Part shown: positions 1 to 5,572 of the stretch, piece by piece | Position numbering within the stretch: position 1 is the stretch's first letter | Layout of the letters: each line of letters begins with the position of its first letter | Assembly: GCA_948944455.1 (NCBI GenBank) | Contig: CARBES010000030.1 | Coordinates: 1 to 11,277 of the forward strand | DNA from: an uncultured Candidatus Saccharibacteria bacterium | GTDB taxonomy: Bacteria; Patescibacteriota; Saccharimonadia; Saccharimonadales; Saccharimonadaceae | Reading direction: 5' to 3' | Length of the DNA stretch: 11,277 bases | Position numbers and translations under genes: made by a program | Notes under the pieces: model-generated | Told to the model about the DNA's origin: nothing | What the model saw: only the letters and a program-made list of their open reading frames with translations | Database searches by the model: none

Positions 1-52
1 TACGACCCTCTGTTCCGAAGACAGATGCTCTAATCCACTGAGCTACCGGTGC
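1..52 (-). tRNA. tRNA-Arg (anticodon UCG), 3' part cut by window edge
   Basis: On the minus strand the sequence starts GCACCGG, then T8 A9, a D stem GCTC/GAGC and an anticodon stem TCTGT/ACAGA. The seven-base loop is CTTCGGA, with anticodon TCG at 18-16, which reads CGA arginine codons. The first 52 bases are present. The T arm, the 3' half of the acceptor stem and any CCA lie beyond position 1. It is divergent from the TetR-like gene at 137. It shares the GCAC start and D-arm layout with the second tRNA-Arg at 5435. Confidence 0.93.
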
Positions 53-60
53 ATAAGTAT

Positions 61-89
61 ATTCTAGCACATGAAGAGGAATATCTCCA
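61..89 (-). promoter_or_regulatory. Promoter of tRNA-Arg(UCG), extended -10
   Basis: On the minus strand an extended -10, TGC followed by TAGAAT (66-61), lies 8 bases before G1 of the tRNA. A weak -35 (TGGAGA, 89-84) is 17 bases further upstream. Predicted initiation falls within about two bases of the tRNA 5' end, so the precursor would have almost no leader. The same geometry is seen at the second tRNA-Arg. Confidence 0.5.
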
Positions 90-101
90 GAGCCACTTTT
101 C

Positions 102-130
102 TTGTCTTATCTTAAGCACTATGATACTAT
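102..130 (+). promoter_or_regulatory. Promoter giving a near-leaderless transcript of the 137 gene
   Basis: TTGTCT (102-107), a 17-base spacer and TACTAT (125-130) would place initiation at about 137, on the A of the ATG. An overlapping alternative, TATGAT (120-125) with TTTTCT (97-102), would give a leader of about five bases. Either way there is no room for a Shine-Dalgarno site. The only purine run, AAGG at 132-135, is one base from the ATG. Confidence 0.4.
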
Positions 131-136
131 TAAGGC

Positions 137-763
137 ATGGAAAATCAAACAAACACTTCAAAAGACCGAGTTTCATCTTCGGGTAATCTCGATCAAAATC
201 AGCCAAAGCCCAAAGAGTCTCGCCTCAGTATGAAGCGTCGTCGTGGCCCAACTAACCCAAACGGCAAAATCTATCAAAGAAGTGAGAAAGCCATCCGTCG
301 ATCCCTTTTCGTTGCCCTATCAAAACGTTATCTCGGCGTGCAAGCTAAAGCCATCTTCCGCGCGGCGCATGTTACGGCGCCGACTTTTTATGCTCACAAC
401 GAGAACGTTAACGCTGCCCTAATTAACTGCGAAACGGATCTTGAAAAGAATTATATCCAGTTGATTTCCAAAGTTACCAAGCGCGAAATGGCTTGGACGA
501 TAACGCTGACTTTTATTGAACGTAATCGTGATTATTTTCGTGCTACAACGAGAGCTCGGGATTTCTACCTGCTTCAACGTATGGTTGACGACATACGTCC
601 AATTCTTATTGGCACTGGCGATATCAGTAAGAAATCCTACAATCTCTATATTTTTGAGGCAATCGGGATTATTGACTGCTGGATGCGCTTCGACAATTTT
701 GATAAAAATCTGATCGACCAATATGTCAAGAAGCTAGTGCAACTTAGGTTTATGCGGTTTTAG
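137..763 (+). CDS. TetR-like transcriptional regulator (divergent family member)
   Basis: This is a 208-residue protein. The first 50 residues are polar and basic and probably disordered (KRRR near residue 33). A TetR-type DNA-binding domain follows at about 51-100. Its recognition helix and following turn read AAHVTAPTFYAHNENV, the counterpart of the usual xAGVSxxTFYxHFxxK. The rest is helical with aromatic residues and matches the general ligand and dimer domain of small TetR-like proteins. The start at 137 has no ribosome binding site and lies at the predicted transcription start, so leaderless translation is likely. An internal ATG at 230 would also keep the whole domain. The 3' end overlaps the convergent TetR gene by 14 bp. 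Targets and ligand cannot be told from the sequence. It could control itself, the neighbouring tRNA region or the 1383-1779 regulatory region. Confidence 0.7.
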   Translation: MENQTNTSKDRVSSSGNLDQNQPKPKESRLSMKRRRGPTNPNGKIYQRSEKAIRRSLFVALSKRYLGVQAKAIFRAAHVTAPTFYAHNENVNAALINCETDLEKNYIQLISKVTKREMAWTITLTFIERNRDYFRATTRARDFYLLQRMVDDIRPILIGTGDISKKSYNLYIFEAIGIIDCWMRFDNFDKNLIDQYVKKLVQLRFMRF

Positions 764-1382
764 GATATATTGTTGCCACACGAATCATATTACGGATCGT
801 CTCAAAAAGGTATGGTTTATAATCCTGGATCGGAAGCGGCCTAGATTCTAGGATACATGAGAAACATGTGGAACTAGTTAGTTCGATGATCATAAAAAGT
901 AGCACCTGTGGACTGCGCAGATGAACTCCGTTTTGTCCCGCTGCAAGTAACATCGCCTGCATTACGTCGGAACTATCATCACTAATATAATCTTGGAGTT
1001 TTTGGTTGAAAAGACCGAAGGAAAGATTTTTTGCGATGAGACGGAGCGCCATTGGATTCTGAGTCAACAAGTTAATAATGTAGTTAATTACAAAAATCAT
1101 CTGCTCCTCAAGCCCGACGATGTCCGTTGCATGGAGCGCATCAACAGCAGCTTGGAAAAACTCCCGTGATTTTTGAGTGATAAGCGAATTTTTCAGTTCT
1201 TCCTTGTCCTGGAAATATAGGTAGACGGTACCCTTTGCGATCCCGGCTCGCTCGGCAATTTCCTGGATAGAAATATCGACGTCGCCGTGTTCCATAAAAA
1301 GCTGGTAAGCCGCAGCAAGGATCCGTTCAGACTTATTGGCGGCCACAGACTGGCTATTGGTAGACTTTTTTCGGTTAGACAT
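750..1382 (-). CDS. TetR/AcrR-family transcriptional repressor
   Basis: This 210-residue protein has a textbook TetR N-terminal domain. Helix 1 contains ILAAAYQLFMEHG (21-33). The helix-turn-helix at 36-63 reads EIAERAGIAKGTVYLYF followed by KEEL. The variable C-terminal part (65-210) would bind a ligand and dimerise. An AGGGG ribosome-binding-like stretch sits about 11 bases before the ATG. The gene is divergent from the MMPL operon that starts 397 bp away. Three identical-geometry palindromes lie at that operon's promoter, and they are the natural operator candidates for this protein. By analogy with many TetR/MMPL and TetR/Acr pairs, it probably represses export until a toxic substrate binds. 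The ligand is unknown. Its end overlaps the TetR-like gene on the other strand by 14 bp. Confidence 0.92.
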   Translation of the reverse strand: MSNRKKSTNSQSVAANKSERILAAAYQLFMEHGDVDISIQEIAERAGIAKGTVYLYFQDKEELKNSLITQKSREFFQAAVDALHATDIVGLEEQMIFVINYIINLLTQNPMALRLIAKNLSFGLFNQKLQDYISDDSSDVMQAMLLAAGQNGVHLRSPQVLLFMIIELTSSTCFSCILESRPLPIQDYKPYLFETIRNMIRVATIYPKTA

Positions 1383-1419
1383 AGTGTATTTAATCCCCTA
1401 ATTAGAAAATTTTATAAAA

Positions 1420-1448
1420 ATATTAAAGAATTAAAGAAAAATTTGCAA
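1420..1448 (-). promoter_or_regulatory. Weak candidate promoter of the TetR repressor gene
   Basis: On the minus strand TTGCAA (1448-1443), a 17-base spacer and TAATAT (1425-1420) each match the consensus at four of six positions. A closer -10-like TATAAA lies at 1416-1411 but has no good -35. The region is so AT-rich that chance matches are expected. Confidence 0.25.
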
Positions 1449-1608
1449 AAGGTATATTAAATTTAGCGATGAAATTAAAATAAAAAATATTTTCTGCGAT
1501 TTTTACGTTAAAATACATCTTTGCGACGACTGATCGTCATAATAAATAATCATGAAGACGATTGTGTCTTCTATTTTGATTATATATGCAAGGCATATTT
1601 TAGTCAAG

Positions 1609-1625
1609 TATGACTTTTAGTCATA
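1609..1625. promoter_or_regulatory. Operator candidate O1
   Basis: This is a perfect palindrome, TATGACT-TTT-AGTCATA, with 7-bp arms and a 3-base centre. An extra half-site AGTCA lies just upstream at 1602-1606. The centre is about 79 bp upstream of O2. It shares its core, TGACT-N3-AGTCA, with O2 and O3. Its size and form suit a TetR-family dimer. Confidence 0.65.
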
Positions 1626-1649
1626 TAGCTTTTTGTATTATCATATATC

Positions 1650-1671
1650 TGTTATGTTACCATACATAACA
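1650..1671. repeat. 22-bp palindrome, second operator type or hairpin
   Basis: Arms TGTTATGT (1650-1657) and ACATAACA (1664-1671) are perfectly complementary around a 6-base centre, TACCAT. The half-site differs from that of O1-O3, so a different regulator is possible. It lies between O1 and the -35 of the transporter promoter, where an activator or upstream repressor could bind. It has no following T tract and does not look like a terminator. Confidence 0.5.
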
Positions 1672-1688
1672 TATTTTGAATGATAGTA

Positions 1689-1717
1689 TTGACTATAAGT
1701 CATTTTTGATATAAAAT
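1689..1717 (+). promoter_or_regulatory. Promoter of the MMPL transporter operon
   Basis: TTGACT (1689-1694) and TAAAAT (1712-1717) each match the consensus at five of six positions and are 17 bases apart. Initiation is predicted near 1724, giving a leader of about 55 bases. Operator O2 covers the -35 and O3 lies just downstream of the start. That arrangement fits repression by a TetR dimer. Confidence 0.65.
1690..1702. promoter_or_regulatory. Operator candidate O2, overlapping the -35
   Basis: TGACT-ATA-AGTCA is a palindrome with 5-bp arms and the same 3-base spacing as O1 and O3. It begins one base inside the TTGACT -35 box, so a bound repressor would exclude RNA polymerase. Confidence 0.65.
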
Positions 1718-1730
1718 GTCTTGCAGATAA

Positions 1731-1745
1731 ATGACCGTTGGTCAT
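1731..1745. promoter_or_regulatory. Operator candidate O3, downstream of transcription start
   Basis: ATGACC-GTT-GGTCAT is a palindrome with 6-bp arms and a 3-base centre, a C/G variant of the O1/O2 core. Its centre is 42 bp from that of O2, close to four helical turns, so both could be occupied on one face of the DNA. It lies in the 5' untranslated region. Confidence 0.6.
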
Positions 1746-1771
1746 TTTCAGTAAAATATTAAGTAAAAAAT

Positions 1772-1776
1772 GGAGG
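1772..1776 (+). promoter_or_regulatory. Ribosome binding site deciding the MMPL start
   Basis: GGAGG lies three bases before the ATG at 1780. This supports that start over an in-frame GTG at 1738, which lies inside operator O3 and has no such site. Confidence 0.7.
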
Positions 1777-1779
1777 AAT

Positions 1780-3846
1780 ATGAAGCGAATTAGTGAACTA
1801 ATTTGTAAACAGCGTTGGCTAATCGTGATTTTATCCTTTGTGTTGATAATTCCAGCGATTTTGGGTTATGTAGCAACGAAGGTGAACTACGATTTACTAG
1901 TTTATTTGCCTTCCGATATTGAAACCCTGGAAGGTCAAGAGATTTTAACTGAAGAATTTAGCATGGGCGCATTTTCGGTGGCGGTCGTAGAGGACATGCC
2001 GCCAAAAGAACTCATGAAGCTTGAAGAGGAAATCCGCAGTATTGAAAGTGTTAATCAAGTATTGAGTCTGGCGGACCTAACCGGTACGGCAATTCCGACT
2101 GATTTCCTGCCAAGCACTGTGCGCGAAAAAATGACACATGATGGGACACAGCTTATGTTCATTACTTTTGCAAACGGCACTAGTGATGAACAGACAATTG
2201 CTGCCGTAGAGGAAATACGCACTATAGCTAATAACCGATGCCTGCTCGGTGGGATGAGCGCGATGGTGCTCGACACCAAGAATCTGTTCAAGAGCGAAAC
2301 GCTGCTTTACGTATCAATTGCCGTAGCGCTTTCACTGGTAGTGCTCTTACTATCGCTAGATTCTTTCCTAGTCCCATTCTTAATGCTGGGTAGCATCGGG
2401 CTAGCTCTAGTCTTCAATATGGGGACAAATTTCTTTCTCGGAGAGATTTCTTATATTACTCAAGCAATTAGCGCAGTATTGCAACTTGGTGTGACTATGG
2501 ACTTCTCCATCTTTCTTTATCATAAATATGAAGCTGCCAAGAAAACGAATAATGATCATCTTGCTGCGATGTCGCAAGCAATTCGCGAAACAGCCAGTTC
2601 AGTATTAGGGAGTTCACTGACGACTTTTGCAGGTTTTCTAGCGCTCTGCACGATGAGCCTGACTTTAGGTACCGACATTGGTATCGTGATGGCGAAGGGC
2701 GTATTACTCGGTTTGGTGGTGGCTATGACGCTCTTTCCAGCTTTGCTACTCGTCTGCGATAAGGCAGTCGACAGAACACGACACCGCGAGCTTTTGCCAA
2801 AATTCACCGGTCTCAAAAACTGGATTATCAAATACCGTAAAGCAATCTTGGCCGTGTTTCTGGTTTTACTCATTCCGGCATTCGTAATTTATAACAAAGT
2901 CGAGGTCTACTACAAGTTAGATTCCTCAATCCCGGAAGACTATGAATACACAAAAGCAATGGCTGTACTTCGTGAAGACTATGGCATGGAGTCACAGATG
3001 ATTGTGTTAACGAAGTCGTCGCTGAGTTCGGCCGAGCAGCAAGAAATGGCTAACGAAATTGCCGAGTTGGATGGCGTGGACGCCGCGTTGAATCCAAACA
3101 TTCTAGAAAGCTATGGCCTGTCGCAAGAAATGCTTAGTAATAATGTGCGCGAAATCTTTGAAGCGGAAGATTGGTCGGCGACGTTAATTCTGTCGAATTA
3201 TAGTATTGCTTCGGATGAATTGAACTTACAAATCGATAAAGTGAACCAGATTGCTGACAAATATGACGCAAGTGCAATCGTCGCTGGAGAGGGTCCGCTC
3301 ATGAAAGATTTGGTGGAAATTGCCGACCGCGATTTTGCAAGTGTTAATATCACATCGATTGCTGTGATTTTTATTATCATGGCGGCAGTGCTGAAATCAA
3401 TTTCCTTACCAGTGTTATTAATGGCGGCGATCGAGTTTGCGATTTTCTTAAACATGGGTATAGCATTCTTGACCGGTACAGAAATTCCATTCATCGCTTC
3501 AATTGTGATCGGCACAATTCAACTTGGTGCAACCATCGATTATGCAATTCTACTAACTACTAAATACCTTGAGGAACGTAAGAATAGAGTAGAAAAGGTT
3601 CAAGCCGCGAAAAACGCTTTGGCCGCTTCTATACAATCGGTTTTCGTCAGCGCAATGTGTTTCTTCGCGGCAACAATCGGTGTTGGACTATTTTCACAAA
3701 TTGACATGATCGGATCATTATGCACGCTAATTGCACGTGGAGCCATCGTAAGCATGGTGGTTGTAGCAACGGTAGTTCCAGCACTGTTAGTTGGTTGCGA
3801 CGGACTAATTCAAAAAACAACTTTAGGATTAAAAGAAGGAAATTAA
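1780..3846 (+). CDS. MMPL-type RND-superfamily membrane transporter
   Basis: The protein has 688 residues and a duplicated 12-helix RND layout. Each half consists of one helix (about 13-33 and 352-372), a large extracytoplasmic loop (34-174 and 373-524) and five helices (about 175-327 and 525-673). The proton-relay segment of the MMPL family is present twice: GVTMDFSIFL with D241 and GATIDYAILL with D587. A basic cytoplasmic linker lies at 328-351. The length is near the lower end of the family, and the C-terminal tail is very short. MMPL proteins use the proton gradient to export lipids, drugs or other hydrophobic molecules across the cytoplasmic membrane. The substrate here is unknown. The gene is co-transcribed with the secreted protein that begins 11 bp after it, and it is probably controlled by the divergent TetR gene through O1-O3. 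A Sec-accessory (SecD-like) role is unlikely, given the gene context. Confidence 0.9.
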   Translation: MKRISELICKQRWLIVILSFVLIIPAILGYVATKVNYDLLVYLPSDIETLEGQEILTEEFSMGAFSVAVVEDMPPKELMKLEEEIRSIESVNQVLSLADLTGTAIPTDFLPSTVREKMTHDGTQLMFITFANGTSDEQTIAAVEEIRTIANNRCLLGGMSAMVLDTKNLFKSETLLYVSIAVALSLVVLLLSLDSFLVPFLMLGSIGLALVFNMGTNFFLGEISYITQAISAVLQLGVTMDFSIFLYHKYEAAKKTNNDHLAAMSQAIRETASSVLGSSLTTFAGFLALCTMSLTLGTDIGIVMAKGVLLGLVVAMTLFPALLLVCDKAVDRTRHRELLPKFTGLKNWIIKYRKAILAVFLVLLIPAFVIYNKVEVYYKLDSSIPEDYEYTKAMAVLREDYGMESQMIVLTKSSLSSAEQQEMANEIAELDGVDAALNPNILESYGLSQEMLSNNVREIFEAEDWSATLILSNYSIASDELNLQIDKVNQIADKYDASAIVAGEGPLMKDLVEIADRDFASVNITSIAVIFIIMAAVLKSISLPVLLMAAIEFAIFLNMGIAFLTGTEIPFIASIVIGTIQLGATIDYAILLTTKYLEERKNRVEKVQAAKNALAASIQSVFVSAMCFFAATIGVGLFSQIDMIGSLCTLIARGAIVSMVVVATVVPALLVGCDGLIQKTTLGLKEGN

Positions 3847-3847
3847 A

Positions 3848-3853
3848 AAGGAG
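3848..3853 (+). promoter_or_regulatory. Ribosome binding site of the secreted partner gene
   Basis: AAGGAG lies four bases before the ATG at 3858, and a good signal peptide starts there. This fixes the start and rejects the long upstream in-frame extension inside the transporter gene. Confidence 0.8.
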
Positions 3854-3857
3854 CTTT

Positions 3858-5354
3858 ATGAAAAAGTTAACAAAGAATTTACTATACGCATCAGTAGCTG
3901 GAATTACAATATTATCATCTACGATACCTTACAGTGTTTATGCAATGACGCAGGATGAAACCGTCTATGCGAAGCTACAGACAAATGGTGATCAGAAATA
4001 TGTTTCTGTAACTAAACATTTAATCAACGATGAAAAAACGGAAGAGTTAACTGATCTTAGTAGCCTTAGTAAAATTGAAAACCTAAATGGTTTTGAAAGC
4101 TGGTCGGTAAACGGGCCGGAGCTGACTTGGAGAGCAGCTGGAAAAGATATCTACTATCGCGGCGAGTCTGATCAGGAACTGCCAGTGACGATGAAGGTAG
4201 TTTACAAGTTAAATGGCGAAGTCAAGGAGCTAGATGAAATATTGGGTAAGTCTGGTCAGGTCGAAATTCAGCTTGAATACATTAACCACGCAAAAAACGG
4301 GAACCTTTGGACGCCGTTTGTAGTCGCTGTAGCGACAACCCTAGATGAGACTAAAGTTTCCAACATTAGCGTAACGAATGGTAAGATTACTAGCAATGGT
4401 CGCAATATTGCTATTGCTGCTGTCGCTGCGCCGGGTTTATACGAAAGCCTTGGTCTAAAAGAATTGAAAGATACCGATAAAGTAGTAATTAGTTTTGAAA
4501 CTACGAACTTTGAGCTTGGCGACATCTATTCGGTTGCAACACCGAAGCTGCTTGATAGTGCAGACTTAAAGATCTTCGACGAGCTAGAAGGACTTTATGC
4601 TGATGCTGAGAAAATGTCGCAAGGTAGCCAGGATCTAGTCACTGGCGCCCGGGCTTTGCGCGCAGGGATTCTTGAGTTGCGCACAGCCGTGGCTAGCACG
4701 CGTGATCAGGTGCAGGGCGTAGGTGGGTTACTCGACGAAACCACTATTGCTGGAATTAAAATTCAGGCCAGCGCCGCGGCGCAGGAAAGCGTAAAAACGC
4801 AGGCTCCTACGATCAATGCGATGCTGGAGCAACAACTTGCGAATAACGAGGTTTTGCTCGATGCGTTAAAACTTGAAGCGGAGCAAATGTGTAAGGCGCA
4901 GTACAGTACATGTTCGGCGGAGATGACTGCAAAATTCCAAGAGCAACTTCTCGCTAAGGTAAAAACAACCCTCGCACAGAGTTCAATGGAGCTGGCGACA
5001 CAGGTGGCCATGACGACTGCTGCCGCTACGGCCGAAAGCGTTGCGATGCAGTTGGCTGGAGCCGTTGGCGAAAAAACTGGAGCTCTACTCCTAGCTCCGT
5101 TTGATGCGATTGTGGGCGGAATTGACCAAGTTTTGAATGGAGCGGATGAGCTCTGCGTAGGAATGGAAAAATTTGATAAAGAAGGCGTCCAGACTCTAAA
5201 TAGTTTCGTCAATGGGCAGCTACGTGGCACTGCCGACAAGGTCAAGCACCTAACTCAGCTTGCTGACCAATATGATAATTTTTCTGGCAAGGCCAACGGC
5301 GTTAAAAGTGAAACAAAATTCGTTCTCATGATCGAGGGGAGGAAAGCTAAGTAG
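3858..5354 (+). CDS. Secreted heptad-repeat protein, likely partner of the MMPL transporter
   Basis: This 498-residue protein starts with a signal peptide: KK near the N-terminus, a hydrophobic core at 8-23, and predicted cleavage after VYA (27-29). Residues about 31-235 form a beta-rich exported domain with motifs such as DIYYRG and SGQVEIQLEY. I recognise these from uncharacterised Firmicutes proteins encoded beside MMPL transporters and annotated as YhgE/Pip-like. From about residue 250 it is helical, with the Leu-x-x-Gly spacing typical of that group (LVTGARALRAGILEL; VLNGADELCVGMEKF). Between these lies an Ala/Gln/Glu-rich coiled-coil-like stretch with two cysteines, C345 and C352, in CKAQYSTC. 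No C-terminal membrane helix is visible, so it is probably released or held by the transporter. The role is inferred from the operon: an extracytoplasmic adaptor or periplasmic-type extension of the MMPL pump. The biochemical function is unknown. Confidence 0.65.
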   Translation: MKKLTKNLLYASVAGITILSSTIPYSVYAMTQDETVYAKLQTNGDQKYVSVTKHLINDEKTEELTDLSSLSKIENLNGFESWSVNGPELTWRAAGKDIYYRGESDQELPVTMKVVYKLNGEVKELDEILGKSGQVEIQLEYINHAKNGNLWTPFVVAVATTLDETKVSNISVTNGKITSNGRNIAIAAVAAPGLYESLGLKELKDTDKVVISFETTNFELGDIYSVATPKLLDSADLKIFDELEGLYADAEKMSQGSQDLVTGARALRAGILELRTAVASTRDQVQGVGGLLDETTIAGIKIQASAAAQESVKTQAPTINAMLEQQLANNEVLLDALKLEAEQMCKAQYSTCSAEMTAKFQEQLLAKVKTTLAQSSMELATQVAMTTAAATAESVAMQLAGAVGEKTGALLLAPFDAIVGGIDQVLNGADELCVGMEKFDKEGVQTLNSFVNGQLRGTADKVKHLTQLADQYDNFSGKANGVKSETKFVLMIEGRKAK

Positions 5355-5371
5355 CTAAGATAGCCAGAAGG

Positions 5372-5399
5372 AACTGCCCGTAACGATGCGGGCAGTTTT
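5372..5399 (+). terminator. Rho-independent terminator of the MMPL operon
   Basis: A perfect 9-bp stem, AACTGCCCG/CGGGCAGTT, has an 8-base loop (TAACGATG) and runs into TTTT. It begins 17 bases after the stop of the secreted-protein gene. The T tract overlaps the -35 of the following tRNA promoter. Confidence 0.85.
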
Positions 5400-5426
5400 G
5401 CCTAACAGGGGGACCTGTGGTATAAT
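5398..5426 (+). promoter_or_regulatory. Promoter of tRNA-Arg(CCG), extended -10
   Basis: The perfect TATAAT at 5421-5426 is preceded by TGG, which makes an extended -10. TTGCCT (5398-5403) is 17 bases upstream as the -35. The -10 ends exactly 8 bases before the tRNA, so the precursor has a 5' leader of about 0-2 bases. The -35 shares bases with the upstream terminator's T tract. Confidence 0.75.
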
Positions 5427-5434
5427 GCATTCAT

Positions 5435-5511
5435 GCACTCGTAGCTCAGCTGGATAGAGCGTTGGTTTCCGGTACCAAAGGTCGCACGTTCGAATCGTGT
5501 CGAGTGTACCA
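5435..5511 (+). tRNA. tRNA-Arg (anticodon CCG)
   Basis: A complete 77-base cloverleaf. The acceptor stem is GCACTCG/CGAGTGT with a G-U first pair. The D stem is GCTC/GAGC and the anticodon stem TTGGT/ACCAA. The loop is TTCCGGT with anticodon CCG at 5469-5471, reading CGG codons. The variable loop has five bases, and the T arm has the TTCGAAT loop. Discriminator A is followed by an encoded CCA. It has its own promoter and terminator and lies tail-to-tail with the large minus-strand gene. Confidence 0.96.
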
Positions 5512-5524
5512 AGTTTCTGTCCTC

Positions 5525-5549
5525 AAGCTCCACGAATAGTGGAGTTTTT
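5525..5549 (+). terminator. Terminator of tRNA-Arg(CCG)
   Basis: CTCCAC (5528-5533) pairs with GTGGAG (5539-5544) around GAATA and is followed by TTTTTG and then TTTT. Weak pairs extend the stem by up to three bases. It begins 13 bases after the CCA. On the minus strand the stem is not followed by a T run, so it is not an obvious terminator for the convergent operon. Confidence 0.8.
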
Positions 5550-5572
5550 GTTTTGATAGACCAATAGCAAAG

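Larger units (their letters stand above)
1383..1779. other. Long AT-rich divergent regulatory region
   Basis: There is no gene in these 397 bp. The left half (1383-1500) is very AT-rich with A and T tracts. A 5-bp-arm inverted repeat GACGA/TCGTC lies at 1525-1538, and another, AAGAC/GTCTT, at 1555-1570. The right half holds three TGACY-N3-RGTCA palindromes, one TGTTATGT/ACATAACA palindrome and the promoter of the transporter operon. These are listed separately. No riboswitch or small RNA was recognised. Confidence 0.7.

Noticed and set aside
1525..1570. GACGA/TCGTC and AAGAC/GTCTT inverted repeats as further operators
   Set aside because: Their arms are short, they share neither sequence nor spacing with O1-O3, and chance repeats are expected in AT-rich DNA.
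1738..1779. Upstream GTG start for the transporter
   Set aside because: It lies within operator O3 and lacks a ribosome site, and the 14 extra residues precede the natural short N-terminus. GGAGG supports 1780.
3720..3857. 46-residue N-terminal extension of the secreted protein
   Set aside because: It runs through the end of the transporter gene in another frame and would bury the signal peptide. AAGGAG before 3858 decides the start.
4763..5245. 160-codon open frame on the minus strand inside the secreted-protein gene
   Set aside because: It is composed of antisense codons of an Ala-rich coding region, with no ribosome site or recognisable domain.
1..5511. tRNA-Arg genes as flanking attachment sites of an integrated element
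   Set aside because: The two tRNAs differ in sequence. I saw no direct repeat of a tRNA 3' end and no integrase gene in the window.
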